Source: JACCQS01 sp963766765 (GTDB lineage: Bacteria; Actinomycetota; Actinomycetes; Mycobacteriales; Geodermatophilaceae). From it: 64,000 bases of DNA. How positions within the stretch are numbered: position 1 is the first letter of the stretch; every line of letters starts with the position of its first letter. The translations under genes were made by a program, and so were the position numbers. The notes under the pieces were generated by a model. The model ran no database searches. It was not told where the DNA came from and saw only the letters and a list, made by a program, of their open reading frames with translations. Where the stretch lies: positions 272,788 through 336,787 of the forward strand of contig CAVYBR010000015.1 in the NCBI GenBank assembly GCA_963766765.1, read 5' to 3'. Of the stretch, positions 33,835 to 42,582 are shown one piece after another.

Positions 33835-35136
33835 TCAACGCGGGCGACGACGACGGGCAGCGCGTTCGCGGAGCACCTGGGGCAACGGCCGGACGATGGT
33901 TCCCTCCTCGGCCAGGGCGCGACGGGCGAGCCGCCGGGTACGGATGATGGCAAGGCCGCCGCCGAGCCACACGAGATATTGCACGCTGAACGCAATCTTG
34001 TACGCGGCGAGATCCGGGCCGTCCGGCGCGACCAGGTCCAGGACCAATCCGACCATCAGAATGGTGAGCACCGAAGCGACGAAGCCGCCGACGTTGACGA
34101 TTCCGGTGGCGCTGCCCAGTCGGGTATGCGGATTGAAGGTTCGGGCGAAGTCGAAACCGACCATCGACGCGGGGCCGTTCGCGGCAAGCACCAGGACCAA
34201 CAGGACGATCACGGGCAATGGGATCTGCCCCGGCCACAGCAGTACCACCGTCCACATCGTCACCGTCAAACCCGCCACGCCGAGGACCAGGTTCGATCGG
34301 CGGAGGGGATAGAGCGCCGTCAGCCGGCCAAGGATCGGGCCAGTGACCATGCCACCAATCACCAGCAGCGTCAGTAATGCGCCCGCCGTCGTTTCGGACA
34401 GTCCGACACCGACCACCATGAACGGGAAGCCCCACAGAATCGCGAACACCAACCCGCTGAACTGCACGGTGAAGTGCGACCAGAGCCCCAATCGCGTACC
34501 CGGGTGGCGCCAGGCATCGCGGAGATTGCCCAGTACGTCGAAGTCCGTACCGCGGTTTCCCACCACGACCCCGGGGGGCGCGTTGCGCAACGCGACCAGA
34601 ACCAGCAGCGCGACGAGCACCCCCGCGGCAGCGGCAGCGGTGTAGGCAGTGGTCCAGCCCCGCGAGTGGAGCAGCGCCGCGAAGGGCAAGGCGCTGGCCA
34701 CCTGACCGATCTGGCCGATCTGGCCGGTGAGCTGAGTCAGCATGGGAGTACGGGCCGCCGGGAACCAGGCGGGGACGAGCCGCAGCACGCTGATGAAGCT
34801 CATCGCGTCGCCGATGCCGACCAGGACTCGAGCCGCAATAGCCAGCGGAAGGCTCTCGGCCAGAGCCAGCGCCAGCTGCCCGGCCGCCATCAGCAATGCG
34901 CCAACGACGATCAGCCGCCGAGAACCGAACCGGTCGAGCAGCACACCCACCGGCACCTGCATCAGCGCGTAGACCAAGAGCTGCACGACCCCGAATGTGG
35001 CCAATTCCGCCGAGGTTGCCGAGAACCGCTCGGTCGCTTGCACTCCGGCCACACTGAGCGACGTTCGATGGAACACCGCGACGGAGTACGCCAGAACTCC
35101 TATCCCCCAGACGATCCAGGCGCGCGGCGTTCCCAC
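33835..35136 (-). CDS. Major facilitator superfamily transporter
   Basis: A 433-residue membrane protein (GTG start) with about twelve helices. VGVLLDRFGSRRLIVVGALL is the MFS loop 2-3 motif, and a central cytoplasmic loop follows VALLVLVALRNAPPG. NNP/ACS-type solute carriers look similar but no substrate motif is clear. It converges on the dioxygenase with 7 nt between stops, so it is not co-transcribed with it. An aromatic acid substrate is possible from location only. Confidence 0.88.
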   Translation of the reverse strand: MGTPRAWIVWGIGVLAYSVAVFHRTSLSVAGVQATERFSATSAELATFGVVQLLVYALMQVPVGVLLDRFGSRRLIVVGALLMAAGQLALALAESLPLAIAARVLVGIGDAMSFISVLRLVPAWFPAARTPMLTQLTGQIGQIGQVASALPFAALLHSRGWTTAYTAAAAAGVLVALLVLVALRNAPPGVVVGNRGTDFDVLGNLRDAWRHPGTRLGLWSHFTVQFSGLVFAILWGFPFMVVGVGLSETTAGALLTLLVIGGMVTGPILGRLTALYPLRRSNLVLGVAGLTVTMWTVVLLWPGQIPLPVIVLLVLVLAANGPASMVGFDFARTFNPHTRLGSATGIVNVGGFVASVLTILMVGLVLDLVAPDGPDLAAYKIAFSVQYLVWLGGGLAIIRTRRLARRALAEEGTIVRPLPQVLRERAARRRRPR

Positions 35137-35203
35137 CAGTCGACACTAGGCCCGGCAACGCAGCGGCGTCGCGCGAAACGGTGGGGGCCCGTTCTGGGCC
35201 GAT

Positions 35204-35224
35204 CCGTTGCCCTCCGGGCAACGG
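35204..35224. promoter_or_regulatory. Candidate IclR operator upstream of the betaine-type transporter operon
   Basis: CCGTTGCCC-TCC-GGGCAACGG is a 9-bp-arm inverted repeat containing GTTGCC-N5-GGCAAC. The same 17-bp pattern stands in the iclR-methyltransferase intergenic region at 40990-41006. It lies about 125 nt before the first permease start, in the 212-nt gap between divergent genes. It could alternatively be just a hairpin. Confidence 0.6.
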
Positions 35225-35348
35225 ACGGTTACGGAAAGGTCATCATGATTGCGCTCGGCCACACCCTCTGCGACGGTGACCGGATGCCAGGCTCGCCGCC
35301 GTTGTCGACCGCTCCTGAGGGCGCGCGAAACGCCGGTTGGCAGAGGGG

Positions 35349-36008
35349 ATGGGTACGGCCGACGTGACCTTCTTCGAGTTCCTGCAGCGTCGCTGGGACG
35401 ACCTGACCACAGCGGGGTTGGAGCACATCGTCATCGTCGGTGTTTCCGTGGCCCTGGCATCTGTGATCGGCATGGCCCTGGGCATGCTCACGTACCAAAC
35501 AGAACGTCCACGCGAGATCGTTCTGGCGATCACCGGCACCTTCCTGACGATCCCGTCTTTCGCACTGTTCATCCTGATGATTCCGATTCTCGGCATCGGC
35601 GCACCCCCGGTCATCGTCGCGTTGACCATGTACGGACTGCTCCCGGTCGTCCGCAACACGATCACCGGGCTGCGCGAGGTCGACCCGGCCATCGTCGAAT
35701 CAGCGAAGGGCATGGGCCTTGGCCGCATGCAGCGGCTGTGGGGCATCGAGATGCCCTTGGCCTGGCCGGTCATCATCACCGGAATCCGCGTGAGCACGTT
35801 GATCCTGGTGGGCATCGCGACCATTGGCGCAATCGTCGATGGCCCTGGGTATGGAGCATTCATCTTCGACGGCCTCGCCCGGGTGGGGTCGCCGGTAGCC
35901 GTCAACCTCGTGCTGGCGGGGATGCTCGGCGTCATCGTCGTGGCGATCCTGTTCGACGCGATCTGGACTCTGCTGGGCAAACTGACGACTTCGCGAGGAA
36001 TTCAATGA
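35349..36008 (+). CDS. Quaternary-amine ABC transporter permease, first copy
   Basis: A 219-residue permease of the OpuC/ProW type with five to six transmembrane helices. TIPSFALFILMIPILGIGAP and the coupling loop VESAKGMGLGRMQRLWGIEMP are characteristic. The start is uncertain: ATG 35349, TTG 35337 or GTG 35364 are possible and none has a well-placed ribosome site. Its stop overlaps the start of the ATPase gene (ATGA). With the next three genes it forms a glycine betaine, carnitine or choline type uptake system. Confidence 0.9.
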   Translation: MGTADVTFFEFLQRRWDDLTTAGLEHIVIVGVSVALASVIGMALGMLTYQTERPREIVLAITGTFLTIPSFALFILMIPILGIGAPPVIVALTMYGLLPVVRNTITGLREVDPAIVESAKGMGLGRMQRLWGIEMPLAWPVIITGIRVSTLILVGIATIGAIVDGPGYGAFIFDGLARVGSPVAVNLVLAGMLGVIVVAILFDAIWTLLGKLTTSRGIQ

Positions 36009-37243
36009 CCGAGCCGACCGCCGCCCCGACCGTCACCCCAGCGACTCCGGGCAAGACCATGATCCGGTTGGAAAATCTGGTCAAGCAGTACCCGAAGGAG
36101 CCCAAGCCGGCGGTTGACAACCTCACGCTGGAGATTCCCGAGGGCGAGATCGTCATCCTGGTGGGCCCGTCCGGGTGCGGGAAGACCACGACGATGAAGA
36201 TGATCAATCGGATCATCGAGCCGAGCTCCGGCCGGATCATCCTCGACGGTGAGGACGTCACGACGACCGATCCCGATCAGTTGCGTCGAAAGATCGGGTA
36301 CGTCATCCAGCAGATCGGACTGTTCCCGCATCAGACGATCGCGCAGAACATCGCGACCGTGCCCAAACTGCTGGGTTGGGACAAGAAGCGGATCGACGCC
36401 CGGATCGACGAACTGCTCGAGACCGTCAGCATGTCTCCGGCCACTTACCGCAACCGCTATCCCAAGCAGCTTTCCGGTGGGCAGCGGCAGCGCGTCGGTG
36501 TGGCCCGAGCCCTCAGCGGTGACCCCGCGGTCATGCTGATGGACGAGCCGTTCGGGGCCATCGACCCGATCACGAGGGATCGGCTGCAGAACGAGTTCCT
36601 GCGGCTGCAGGCACAAGTGCGCAAGACCATCGTGTTCGTCACGCACGACATCGACGAGGCGATCAAGATGGGTGACCGGATCGCGATCCTGCAGGAGGGT
36701 TCCCGGATCGCCCAGTACGACACGCCCGAGCAGATCCTCACCGCTCCGGCCAACGACTTCGTCGCCGACTTCATCGGTCGCGGCGCCTCACTCAAACGAC
36801 TGAACCTGACCCGCGTTCGCGACATCCAGCTGAGTGCCTGGCCCACAGTGCACATCGGCGACGACTACGCCAAGGTGCTCGAAGTCCTACGCGGCTCGGA
36901 CAAAGGTTTCGCGCTGGTGCTCGACGAGCAGGGCCGGCCCCGCCGCTGGGTCAGCGGTCCGGATCTGCAGCGCGCGGACAACCGTCCACTTGACCAGATC
37001 GGCCTTCCGCCCGAGGCAACCGTCGAGCCGCAGGCCACACTCAACGACGCGCTCAACGAGCTGATCACGGCCAATTACAGCGTCGCGATCGTGGTGGACG
37101 CGTCCGGGCAATATCAGGGCATCGTCGACATTGATCGCATCAACGAGGCCATCCGTACGATGCGCACCGACGCCCGGGCTCGCGCTCGCGAGGGACTGCT
37201 CGACCCGAACGAAGAGGCAGAGCAGGTCGGTCGCAGCCGATGA
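36005..37243 (+). CDS. Quaternary-amine ABC transporter ATP-binding protein with CBS domains
   Basis: A 412-residue ATPase like OpuCA/ProV. Walker A GPSGCGKTTTMKMINR, Q-loop IQQIGLFPHQT, signature LSGGQRQRVGVARAL, Walker B VMLMDEPFGAID, H-loop VTHD. The C-terminal region after residue 265 carries paired CBS-like segments (LVLDEQGRPRRWVSG, AIVVDASGQYQGIVDIDRIN), which in OpuA-type systems sense ionic strength or nucleotides. The ATG at 36005 overlaps the upstream permease, and its own stop overlaps the next permease. Confidence 0.95.
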   Translation: MTEPTAAPTVTPATPGKTMIRLENLVKQYPKEPKPAVDNLTLEIPEGEIVILVGPSGCGKTTTMKMINRIIEPSSGRIILDGEDVTTTDPDQLRRKIGYVIQQIGLFPHQTIAQNIATVPKLLGWDKKRIDARIDELLETVSMSPATYRNRYPKQLSGGQRQRVGVARALSGDPAVMLMDEPFGAIDPITRDRLQNEFLRLQAQVRKTIVFVTHDIDEAIKMGDRIAILQEGSRIAQYDTPEQILTAPANDFVADFIGRGASLKRLNLTRVRDIQLSAWPTVHIGDDYAKVLEVLRGSDKGFALVLDEQGRPRRWVSGPDLQRADNRPLDQIGLPPEATVEPQATLNDALNELITANYSVAIVVDASGQYQGIVDIDRINEAIRTMRTDARARAREGLLDPNEEAEQVGRSR

Positions 37244-38046
37244 CCAGCGCCACCGAGACCAGCGCGACACCGGATGTAGCCGTCGCCCCCCAGGCGGCGA
37301 TGCTTCCGGTACGTCGTGAGCGCCGGACGGTCATGGGCTATCTGTTCATGCCGCTCTTCCTCGCGCTCGTCTGCGTGGGGCTCTACGTCTATGTGTCGAA
37401 CAAAGAGCTCGACAGCATCGAGCGGCGCTCACTCAACACCGAAAACATCCTCGAGGCGGTCTGGGAGCACATCCAACTCGCCGCTGCATCAACGTTCTTC
37501 GTCATCCTCATCGCCGTCCCGCTCGGGGTGTTCCTGACCCGACCGTTCACTCGGCCCTACCGCGGCCTGCTCCTGACGATCGCGAACATCGGCCAAGCGG
37601 TTCCGACGATCGGCGTCCTGGCTCTGCTGGCCACGGCTTTCGTGTTCATCGGGTTCGAAGCGGCAATCGTCGGACTCGTCGCGTACGCCGTGCTGCCCGT
37701 GCTCCGCAACACCATGGTCGGGCTGGAACAGGTCGACGAAAACATCCTCGAGGCCGGCCGGGGCATGGGTATCTCGAAGTTCGGGGTCCTGAGCCGAATC
37801 GAACTTCCCTTGGCCGTGCCGATCATCCTGGCCGGGGTGCGGACCGCTCTGATCATCAACGTCGGCGCCGCGACCTTGGCGGCCTACATCAACGCCGGAG
37901 GCTTGGGTCGGATCATCATCGCCGGTCTGTCCACGAACCGGCTCTCCGTGCAGATCGTCGGCGCCGTCCTCACGGCCGTGCTGGCGCTGCTGATCGACTA
38001 CTTGGCCGGTATCGCCGAAGACGTCCTACGGCCCAAGGGGCTTTAG
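37240..38046 (+). CDS. Quaternary-amine ABC transporter permease, second copy
   Basis: A 268-residue permease paralogous to the first. A 30-residue N-terminal tail precedes a transmembrane helix (LFMPLFLALVCVGLYVYV), then ANIGQAVPTIGVLALLATAF and the coupling loop LEAGRGMGISKFGVLSRIEL. AGGLGRIIIAGLSTNR is typical of OpuCD. Starts by ATGA overlap with the ATPase gene. Confidence 0.93.
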   Translation: MTSATETSATPDVAVAPQAAMLPVRRERRTVMGYLFMPLFLALVCVGLYVYVSNKELDSIERRSLNTENILEAVWEHIQLAAASTFFVILIAVPLGVFLTRPFTRPYRGLLLTIANIGQAVPTIGVLALLATAFVFIGFEAAIVGLVAYAVLPVLRNTMVGLEQVDENILEAGRGMGISKFGVLSRIELPLAVPIILAGVRTALIINVGAATLAAYINAGGLGRIIIAGLSTNRLSVQIVGAVLTAVLALLIDYLAGIAEDVLRPKGL

Positions 38047-38077
38047 CAACCACCACAACAGAAGGCAGGCAGAAACA

Positions 38078-39031
38078 ATGAACCGTTGGACCCGCAAGGT
38101 AAGTGCGGTCGCATTTTGCGGCGCGCTCGCCGTACTCGCAAGTGGCTGTGGGGGTGACGACGACGGCGGCGGCGGCGGTGGATCCGGGACCGACACAACG
38201 TGCAACTTCGGCGAGGTCTTCTCCACCGACGGCCGAGTCTCGGCCAATGAGCTCACCGTCCTGGAGGACGACAAGGAGTTCTTCGTGCCCTACAACGCGG
38301 CACTCACGATGCGCCAGGAGACCCTCGAAGCGAATCCGGACATCGAAACTCTCATGGCCCCCGTCTCAGAGGCCATCACCGACGAATCGATCACCGAGCT
38401 CAACGCGGCAGTCGACGTCGATGGCGAGACCGAGGCCGACGTGGCAGCGGGCTTCCTCGAGGACAACGACCTACTGCAGGGTGGCGGCGAGCTCGACGGC
38501 GTGTCCTTGAAGGTGGGCGCCAAGGAGTTCACCGAGTCCAAGGTTCTCGCACAGATCACCGCCCAGGTGCTGGCTGACGCCGGCGCAACGGTCGATGAGG
38601 CCTCCCTGTCGGGCAGCGCCACCGTCCGCGAGGCCCTGGAGTCCGGCGAGATCGACATGTACTGGGAGTACACCGGAACCGGCTGGGTCAACATCCTCGG
38701 CAACACGACCGAAGACCTGCCCGAGGACCTCTACACGGCTGTGGCCGAGGCAGACGCCGCCAACGGCATCGCCTGGCTCGAGCCCTCGCCGATGAACGAC
38801 ACCTACGCGATCGTGGTCACCAGCGCGTTCGGCGAGGAGAACGACATCGCCTCACTGAGCGATGCTTCCGCATTCATCAAGGACAATGCGGACCTCGGCA
38901 CGATCTGTGCGGCGAGTGAGTTCATCAACCGGGACGACGGATTGCCCGGCGTGGAAGCCGCGTACGACATCGAGTTCAGTGAGGTTGTCGAACTCGACCT
39001 GGGTCTGATCTACACGCAGGTCGGCAACTGA
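38078..39031 (+). CDS. Quaternary-amine-binding lipoprotein, circularly permuted OpuAC/ProX type
   Basis: A 317-residue lipoprotein with lipobox ASGC (Cys24) and a Gly/Asp linker. The segment order is unusual. Residues 42-133 (FGEVFSTDGRVSAN, LEDDKEFFVPYNA, ELNAAVDVDGE) match what is normally the C-terminal part of OpuAC/ProX proteins. The normal N-terminal start (LKVGAKEFTESKVLAQITAQ) comes only at about residue 143. The chain ends LDLGLIYTQVGN, which would normally run straight into the FGEVFSTDGR segment. EIDMYWEYTGTGW carries ligand-cage aromatic residues. It follows the second permease by 31 nt and completes the transporter. Confidence 0.92.
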   Translation: MNRWTRKVSAVAFCGALAVLASGCGGDDDGGGGGGSGTDTTCNFGEVFSTDGRVSANELTVLEDDKEFFVPYNAALTMRQETLEANPDIETLMAPVSEAITDESITELNAAVDVDGETEADVAAGFLEDNDLLQGGGELDGVSLKVGAKEFTESKVLAQITAQVLADAGATVDEASLSGSATVREALESGEIDMYWEYTGTGWVNILGNTTEDLPEDLYTAVAEADAANGIAWLEPSPMNDTYAIVVTSAFGEENDIASLSDASAFIKDNADLGTICAASEFINRDDGLPGVEAAYDIEFSEVVELDLGLIYTQVGN

Positions 39032-39054
39032 TCTATCGATAGCACCACCTCGAC

Positions 39055-39090
39055 ACGGACGGGGTTCCCCAACCGGGGAGCCCCGTCCGT
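39055..39090 (+). terminator. Intrinsic terminator after the transporter operon
   Basis: ACGGACGGGG and CCCCGTCCGT form a 10-bp stem, extended inside by CCCC/GGGG, 24 nt after the lipoprotein stop; it is followed by CATTTCTT. This is the clearest rho-independent terminator in the window. Confidence 0.9.
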
Positions 39091-39184
39091 CATTTCTTGC
39101 CGAACTGGCCTGGGGAGTGAATCCCGAATACTTTCCGGGCAACGCCGGGGCCGCAGCGGGCGGCGGGTAACTAGGTGCTCGACG

Positions 39185-40030
39185 CTAGAGGTCGCCGTCT
39201 TCGCGTAGGAGTCGATCGACCTCGCGGCGGATCAGGCCCAGGCGGGCTTCTTTGACCAACGGGATGGCCCGGCGCCGGCGGGCAACCTGGGCCAGGTCGA
39301 TGTCCACAGTCAACACCTCCTCGACCTCCTGCTTGGCCTGCGCGACGAGCTCGCCCCAAGGGTCGACGACGTGCGAGCCGCCCCAGAAGTGCAGCTCGTC
39401 CTCGCTCCCGACCCGGTTCACGAACACGACGTACACCTGGAACATCCGCGCGTAGAACCGGGTGATGTCCATCCAGTACGTCTGCGAGTCGAAGTGTTCC
39501 GGGAATCGGCTCTGCGCGCTGGCGGTCGGAACGTAGAGAATGTGCGCGCCGTCCTGGGTGGCGAGAAATGCCAGCTGGGGCTGCCAGGCGTCGTTGCAGA
39601 TCAAGATGGCGGCACGGTGGCCCAGCGGCATCTGAAAGGCCTCGAGCGACGGTCCTGGGGTGAAGTGCTTGCGCTCCTCGAAGATCGAGTACGTCGGCAG
39701 GTAGAGCTTGCGGTGCACGTGGAGCAGCGCGCCGTCGTGGTAGTAGCCGGCGCTGTTGTAGGTGAAGAGTCCCCGTCGCTCGGCCTCGACGAATCCCATG
39801 ATCACGCCGGCCGTCCCGGCGGCCCTGGACACCTGCCGAATGCGCGGATCGTCCGGATACAGGGACATGTCCTCTTCGACTGTCCCGATCGAGTAGCCGC
39901 TCAGGAAGAGCTCCGGAAACACGATCAGATCGGTGTCGTTCGCGACCTGCGAGACCACTTCTTCGGCCCGGGCGAGGTTGGCCGCGACATCACCCAAGGT
40001 GGGCGCGAGCTGGGCCAACGTGATCCGCAT
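39185..40030 (-). CDS. Nitrilase-superfamily carbon-nitrogen hydrolase
   Basis: A 281-residue cytoplasmic amidase or nitrilase-like enzyme. The catalytic triad is visible: Glu in VFPELFLSGY, Lys in HRKLYLPTY, Cys in LICNDAW. The ending VKEARLGLIRREVDRLLRED is usual for amidohydrolase members. Substrate is unknown; an amide or carbamoyl intermediate of onium-compound breakdown is a guess from the neighbourhood. It converges on the transporter operon and lies 48 nt downstream of the iclR gene on the same strand. Confidence 0.9.
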   Translation of the reverse strand: MRITLAQLAPTLGDVAANLARAEEVVSQVANDTDLIVFPELFLSGYSIGTVEEDMSLYPDDPRIRQVSRAAGTAGVIMGFVEAERRGLFTYNSAGYYHDGALLHVHRKLYLPTYSIFEERKHFTPGPSLEAFQMPLGHRAAILICNDAWQPQLAFLATQDGAHILYVPTASAQSRFPEHFDSQTYWMDITRFYARMFQVYVVFVNRVGSEDELHFWGGSHVVDPWGELVAQAKQEVEEVLTVDIDLAQVARRRRAIPLVKEARLGLIRREVDRLLREDGDL

Positions 40031-40078
40031 GCGCCGGACGCTACAACCGCACGTTCTGCCGCTGCGAGGGGCTGGCCA

Positions 40079-40960
40079 TCAGTGCGGCGGAGCGACGTGT
40101 ACTGCCAACTGCTGACCGTGCTCGCGCAGGCGGTCGAGGATCGCCTTCATGGCCGCGCGGTCGAACCGGCTGGCCGGACCTTGCAGCCCGAGAATCGCGA
40201 CCAGTTCGCCACCGGCGGCGAGGACCGGTACGGCGATGCCGTTGAGTTCGGTCTCTCGTTCGCCCAACGCTTGGGCGAACCCGTGCGCGCGGACTTTGGC
40301 CAGTTCGTCGGCCAGCTCGCGCGGGTCGGTGATCGTCCGACGGGTGTAGGCGATCAAGGCACGATCGGCGTACTCGCCCTGACGCGTGCCCGGGTGCTCT
40401 GTGATGCTGTCGCGCTTCACGTCTCGGTAGGCCAGGAAGATCTTGCCCGTCGCGGTCGCATGCGGGACAGCAGGGCGGCCCAGCTGAGCCACGCTTCGAA
40501 CCGACGAGGGGCTCTGCACGAAGTCGACCGTCATGGGTGTCCCCTCCCCGGGCACGGAGAGCGTGGCGGTCTCCCCACTGGCAGCAGTGAGCGCGAGCAG
40601 GTGCGGGCGGGCCACCTCGCGAAGGTCCACCCGTGCCAGGGCGGAGTGGCCGAGCTCGACCAGGCGCAGTCCGAGGCGATAGCGGCCCGTACTCGGGATC
40701 CGTCGCACGTACTCCTGGGCAGCCAGCGTCCCCAGCAAGCGCGACACCGAACTGGCGTTGCTGCCGACCCGGCGGGCGATTTCGTTCGTACCGAGATCGC
40801 CGGATTCCGCGGCCAGGCAGTCGAGCACGGCCAAGGCTCGCTGTACTGCGGCGATGGGCCGTTCCGAGGTGGACGTGAACTGCTCCGGCCGGGACGGCAT
40901 CGGGGACAACGGGCCACGCGAAACCCGGGTCCGGTTCGTTGTGGGCGTGGACTTGGGCAT
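40079..40960 (-). CDS. IclR-family transcriptional regulator
   Basis: A 293-residue regulator. The winged helix begins AAVQRALAVLDCLAAESGDL and continues with EIARRVGSNASSVSRLLGTL; the ligand domain contains GRPAVPHATATGKIFLAY and LNGIAVPVLAAGGELVAILG. A disordered, basic N-terminal tail of about 35 residues precedes it. The ATG at 40960 is taken because GGGGA stands 8 nt before it. It is divergent from the methyltransferase gene and upstream of the hydrolase, so it probably controls both and perhaps the transporter. Confidence 0.92.
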   Translation of the reverse strand: MPKSTPTTNRTRVSRGPLSPMPSRPEQFTSTSERPIAAVQRALAVLDCLAAESGDLGTNEIARRVGSNASSVSRLLGTLAAQEYVRRIPSTGRYRLGLRLVELGHSALARVDLREVARPHLLALTAASGETATLSVPGEGTPMTVDFVQSPSSVRSVAQLGRPAVPHATATGKIFLAYRDVKRDSITEHPGTRQGEYADRALIAYTRRTITDPRELADELAKVRAHGFAQALGERETELNGIAVPVLAAGGELVAILGLQGPASRFDRAAMKAILDRLREHGQQLAVHVAPPH

Positions 40961-40988
40961 GTTACGGTCCCCGTTCATTGTGAAACGT

Positions 40989-41007
40989 TGTTGCCGGTAG
41001 GGCAACA
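40989..41007. promoter_or_regulatory. Candidate IclR operator between iclR and methyltransferase genes
   Basis: TGTTGCC-GGTAG-GGCAACA is a perfect 7-bp-arm inverted repeat, sharing GTTGCC-N5-GGCAAC with the site at 35204-35224. It lies 28 nt before the iclR start and about 120 nt before the methyltransferase ATG. A further half-site TGTTGCA lies near 41019. Confidence 0.6.
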
Positions 41008-41127
41008 CGGGCCTTCGCAGTGTTGCACCTCCTCGCTGAACCGGGCAAGCGCCGAGGCTCGCCCGATCTCAGCGGGACACCCCGGTACGCCCCGACCCTC
41101 CCGTACGACTGCTGCTGTGGAGCTGAC

Positions 41128-42198
41128 ATGACCACCCCTTCGCAATCCGATCCCACGCCCGTCGCCGGACTCCTCGAGCGGCTCGCCGCTGGTCCGGTCA
41201 TCTGTGCCGAGGGATATCTCTTCGAACTCGAACGCCGCGGTTACCTGCAGGCCGGCGCGTTCGTGCCCAAAGTCGTCCTCGACCACCCGGAACAGGTCAG
41301 CGCCTTGCACGAGGAGTTCGTGCACGCCGGGTCGGACGTGGTCGAGGCGTTCACCTACTACGCACACCGCGAGAAGCTCCGCCTGATCGGTGCTGAGGAT
41401 CTGCTGGAGCCGATGAACCGCCAGGCGCTAGAGCTAGCGCGCGTCGTCGCCCGCAAGCACGGCGCTCTACTCGCTGGAAACGTGTGCAACACCAACGTCT
41501 ACGACCCGGCCGACCCGGCCACCCACGATCAGGTCCGCGGGATCTTCACCGAGCAGATCGGCTGGGCGGTCGAAGCCGGCGCCGACTTCATCATCGCCGA
41601 GACGATCAGCTGGGGCGGCGAGGCCCAGATCGCCCTCGACGTCATCAAGGAGTCCGGCCTGCCGTCGGTCATCATGCTGGTGCCACACAAGGACCCCGAC
41701 ATGCGCGACGGCGGGACGGTCGCCGAGTGGTGCCGGACCCTGGCCGACAACGGTGCCGACGTCGTCGGACTCAACTGCGCCCGCGGGCCGGACACCATGC
41801 TGCCGTTGTTGGCCGAGGTGACCGCAGCCGTCGACGTACCGGTGGCTGCACTTCCCGTTCCGTACCGCACCACGCCCGACGAGCCCACCATGCAGTCGCT
41901 GCGGGACCCCATCGGCGAGAAGCTGCTGCCCGGCGGCATTCCGTTCCCCACGGCGTTGGACCCGTTCACGTGCAACCGGTACGAGATCGCCGAGTTCACC
42001 CGCAAGGCCACCGACCTGGGCGCGCGTTATCTGGGGATCTGCTGCGGCGCCGGGCCGCACCACATCCGGGCTGTGGCCGAGGCTCTGGGCCGGACACCAC
42101 CTGCCAGCGCGTACTCACCGGACATGTCCAAGCACGCGTACTTCGGTACGGACGCGACCCTGAAGGCCAACAACCAGTCCTTCACCGGCCGACTCTGA
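41128..42198 (+). CDS. Betaine-homocysteine S-methyltransferase-like protein
   Basis: A 356-residue homocysteine S-methyltransferase family enzyme. Motifs: EGYLFELERRGYLQAG, DVVEAFTYYAHREKLRLIG (typical of the betaine-dependent branch), zinc ligand Cys in VVGLNCARGPDTM and the Cys pair in LGICCGAGPHHIRA. It would transfer a methyl group from glycine betaine or a related onium compound to homocysteine, giving methionine. The adjacent quaternary-amine transporter strongly supports this. It ends before an inverted repeat at 42214. Confidence 0.88.
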   Translation: MTTPSQSDPTPVAGLLERLAAGPVICAEGYLFELERRGYLQAGAFVPKVVLDHPEQVSALHEEFVHAGSDVVEAFTYYAHREKLRLIGAEDLLEPMNRQALELARVVARKHGALLAGNVCNTNVYDPADPATHDQVRGIFTEQIGWAVEAGADFIIAETISWGGEAQIALDVIKESGLPSVIMLVPHKDPDMRDGGTVAEWCRTLADNGADVVGLNCARGPDTMLPLLAEVTAAVDVPVAALPVPYRTTPDEPTMQSLRDPIGEKLLPGGIPFPTALDPFTCNRYEIAEFTRKATDLGARYLGICCGAGPHHIRAVAEALGRTPPASAYSPDMSKHAYFGTDATLKANNQSFTGRL

Positions 42199-42213
42199 CC
42201 GTCCCCTTTCCCG

Positions 42214-42282
42214 GTGATCTTGACCTTATGGTGGTTTTTGAGCCGCCATCACGGCGTGTCGCCGCAATAAGGTCAAGATCAC
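42214..42282. terminator. Long inverted repeat after the methyltransferase gene
   Basis: GTGATCTTGACCTTAT (42214-42229) is exactly inverted at 42267-42282, a 16-bp stem with a 37-nt loop. It follows the methyltransferase stop by 15 nt and precedes the GNAT remnant. It may terminate transcription, but the long loop is unlike a classical terminator and resembles the other long-arm intergenic repeats in this window. Confidence 0.8.
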
Positions 42283-42302
42283 GGGCGTGATGACTGAGTT
42301 CC

Positions 42303-42581
42303 GGGCGGGGCGGCTCTGCGCTCATCCGGTACGGCCTGTCGGTGGTGCAGGAACGGGCCGAGCCGCTGGTGTTCCTCGAGGGTTCCCCGCACTACTAGGC
42401 GAGATTCGGGTTCGAGCCTGCCGGCGAGCATGGTTTCCGGCGGCCGTCGCTGCGGATCCCCGAGCCTGCATTCCAGGTGTTCAAGCTCCCGTCGTACGAG
42501 CCGTCGATGACCGGCACGCTCGTGTATTCACACGTCTTCTGGGACCTGGACTGCGTCGGGCTTCGCGACCCGAACGGCTGA
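42303..42581 (+). pseudogene. GNAT acetyltransferase remnant
   Basis: In the frame ending at TGA 42579-42581 the sequence reads GSALIRYGLSVVQERAEPL, VFLEGSPHY, stop, ARFGFEPAGEHGFRRPSL, AFQVFKLPSYEP, GTLVYSHVFWDLDCVGLR. This is the C-terminal half of a GNAT N-acetyltransferase: acetyl-CoA loop, GSPxYYxRFGFEPA block and terminal strands. A TAG at 42396 replaces the conserved second Tyr, and the N-terminal half is missing. The stop is 1 nt from the convergent mannosyltransferase stop. Confidence 0.85.
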
Positions 42582-42582
42582 C

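Noticed and set aside
39136..39146. GGGCAAC near the end of the hydrolase gene as a third IclR site
   Set aside because: Only one half-site is present and it lies between two convergent stops, not in a promoter position.
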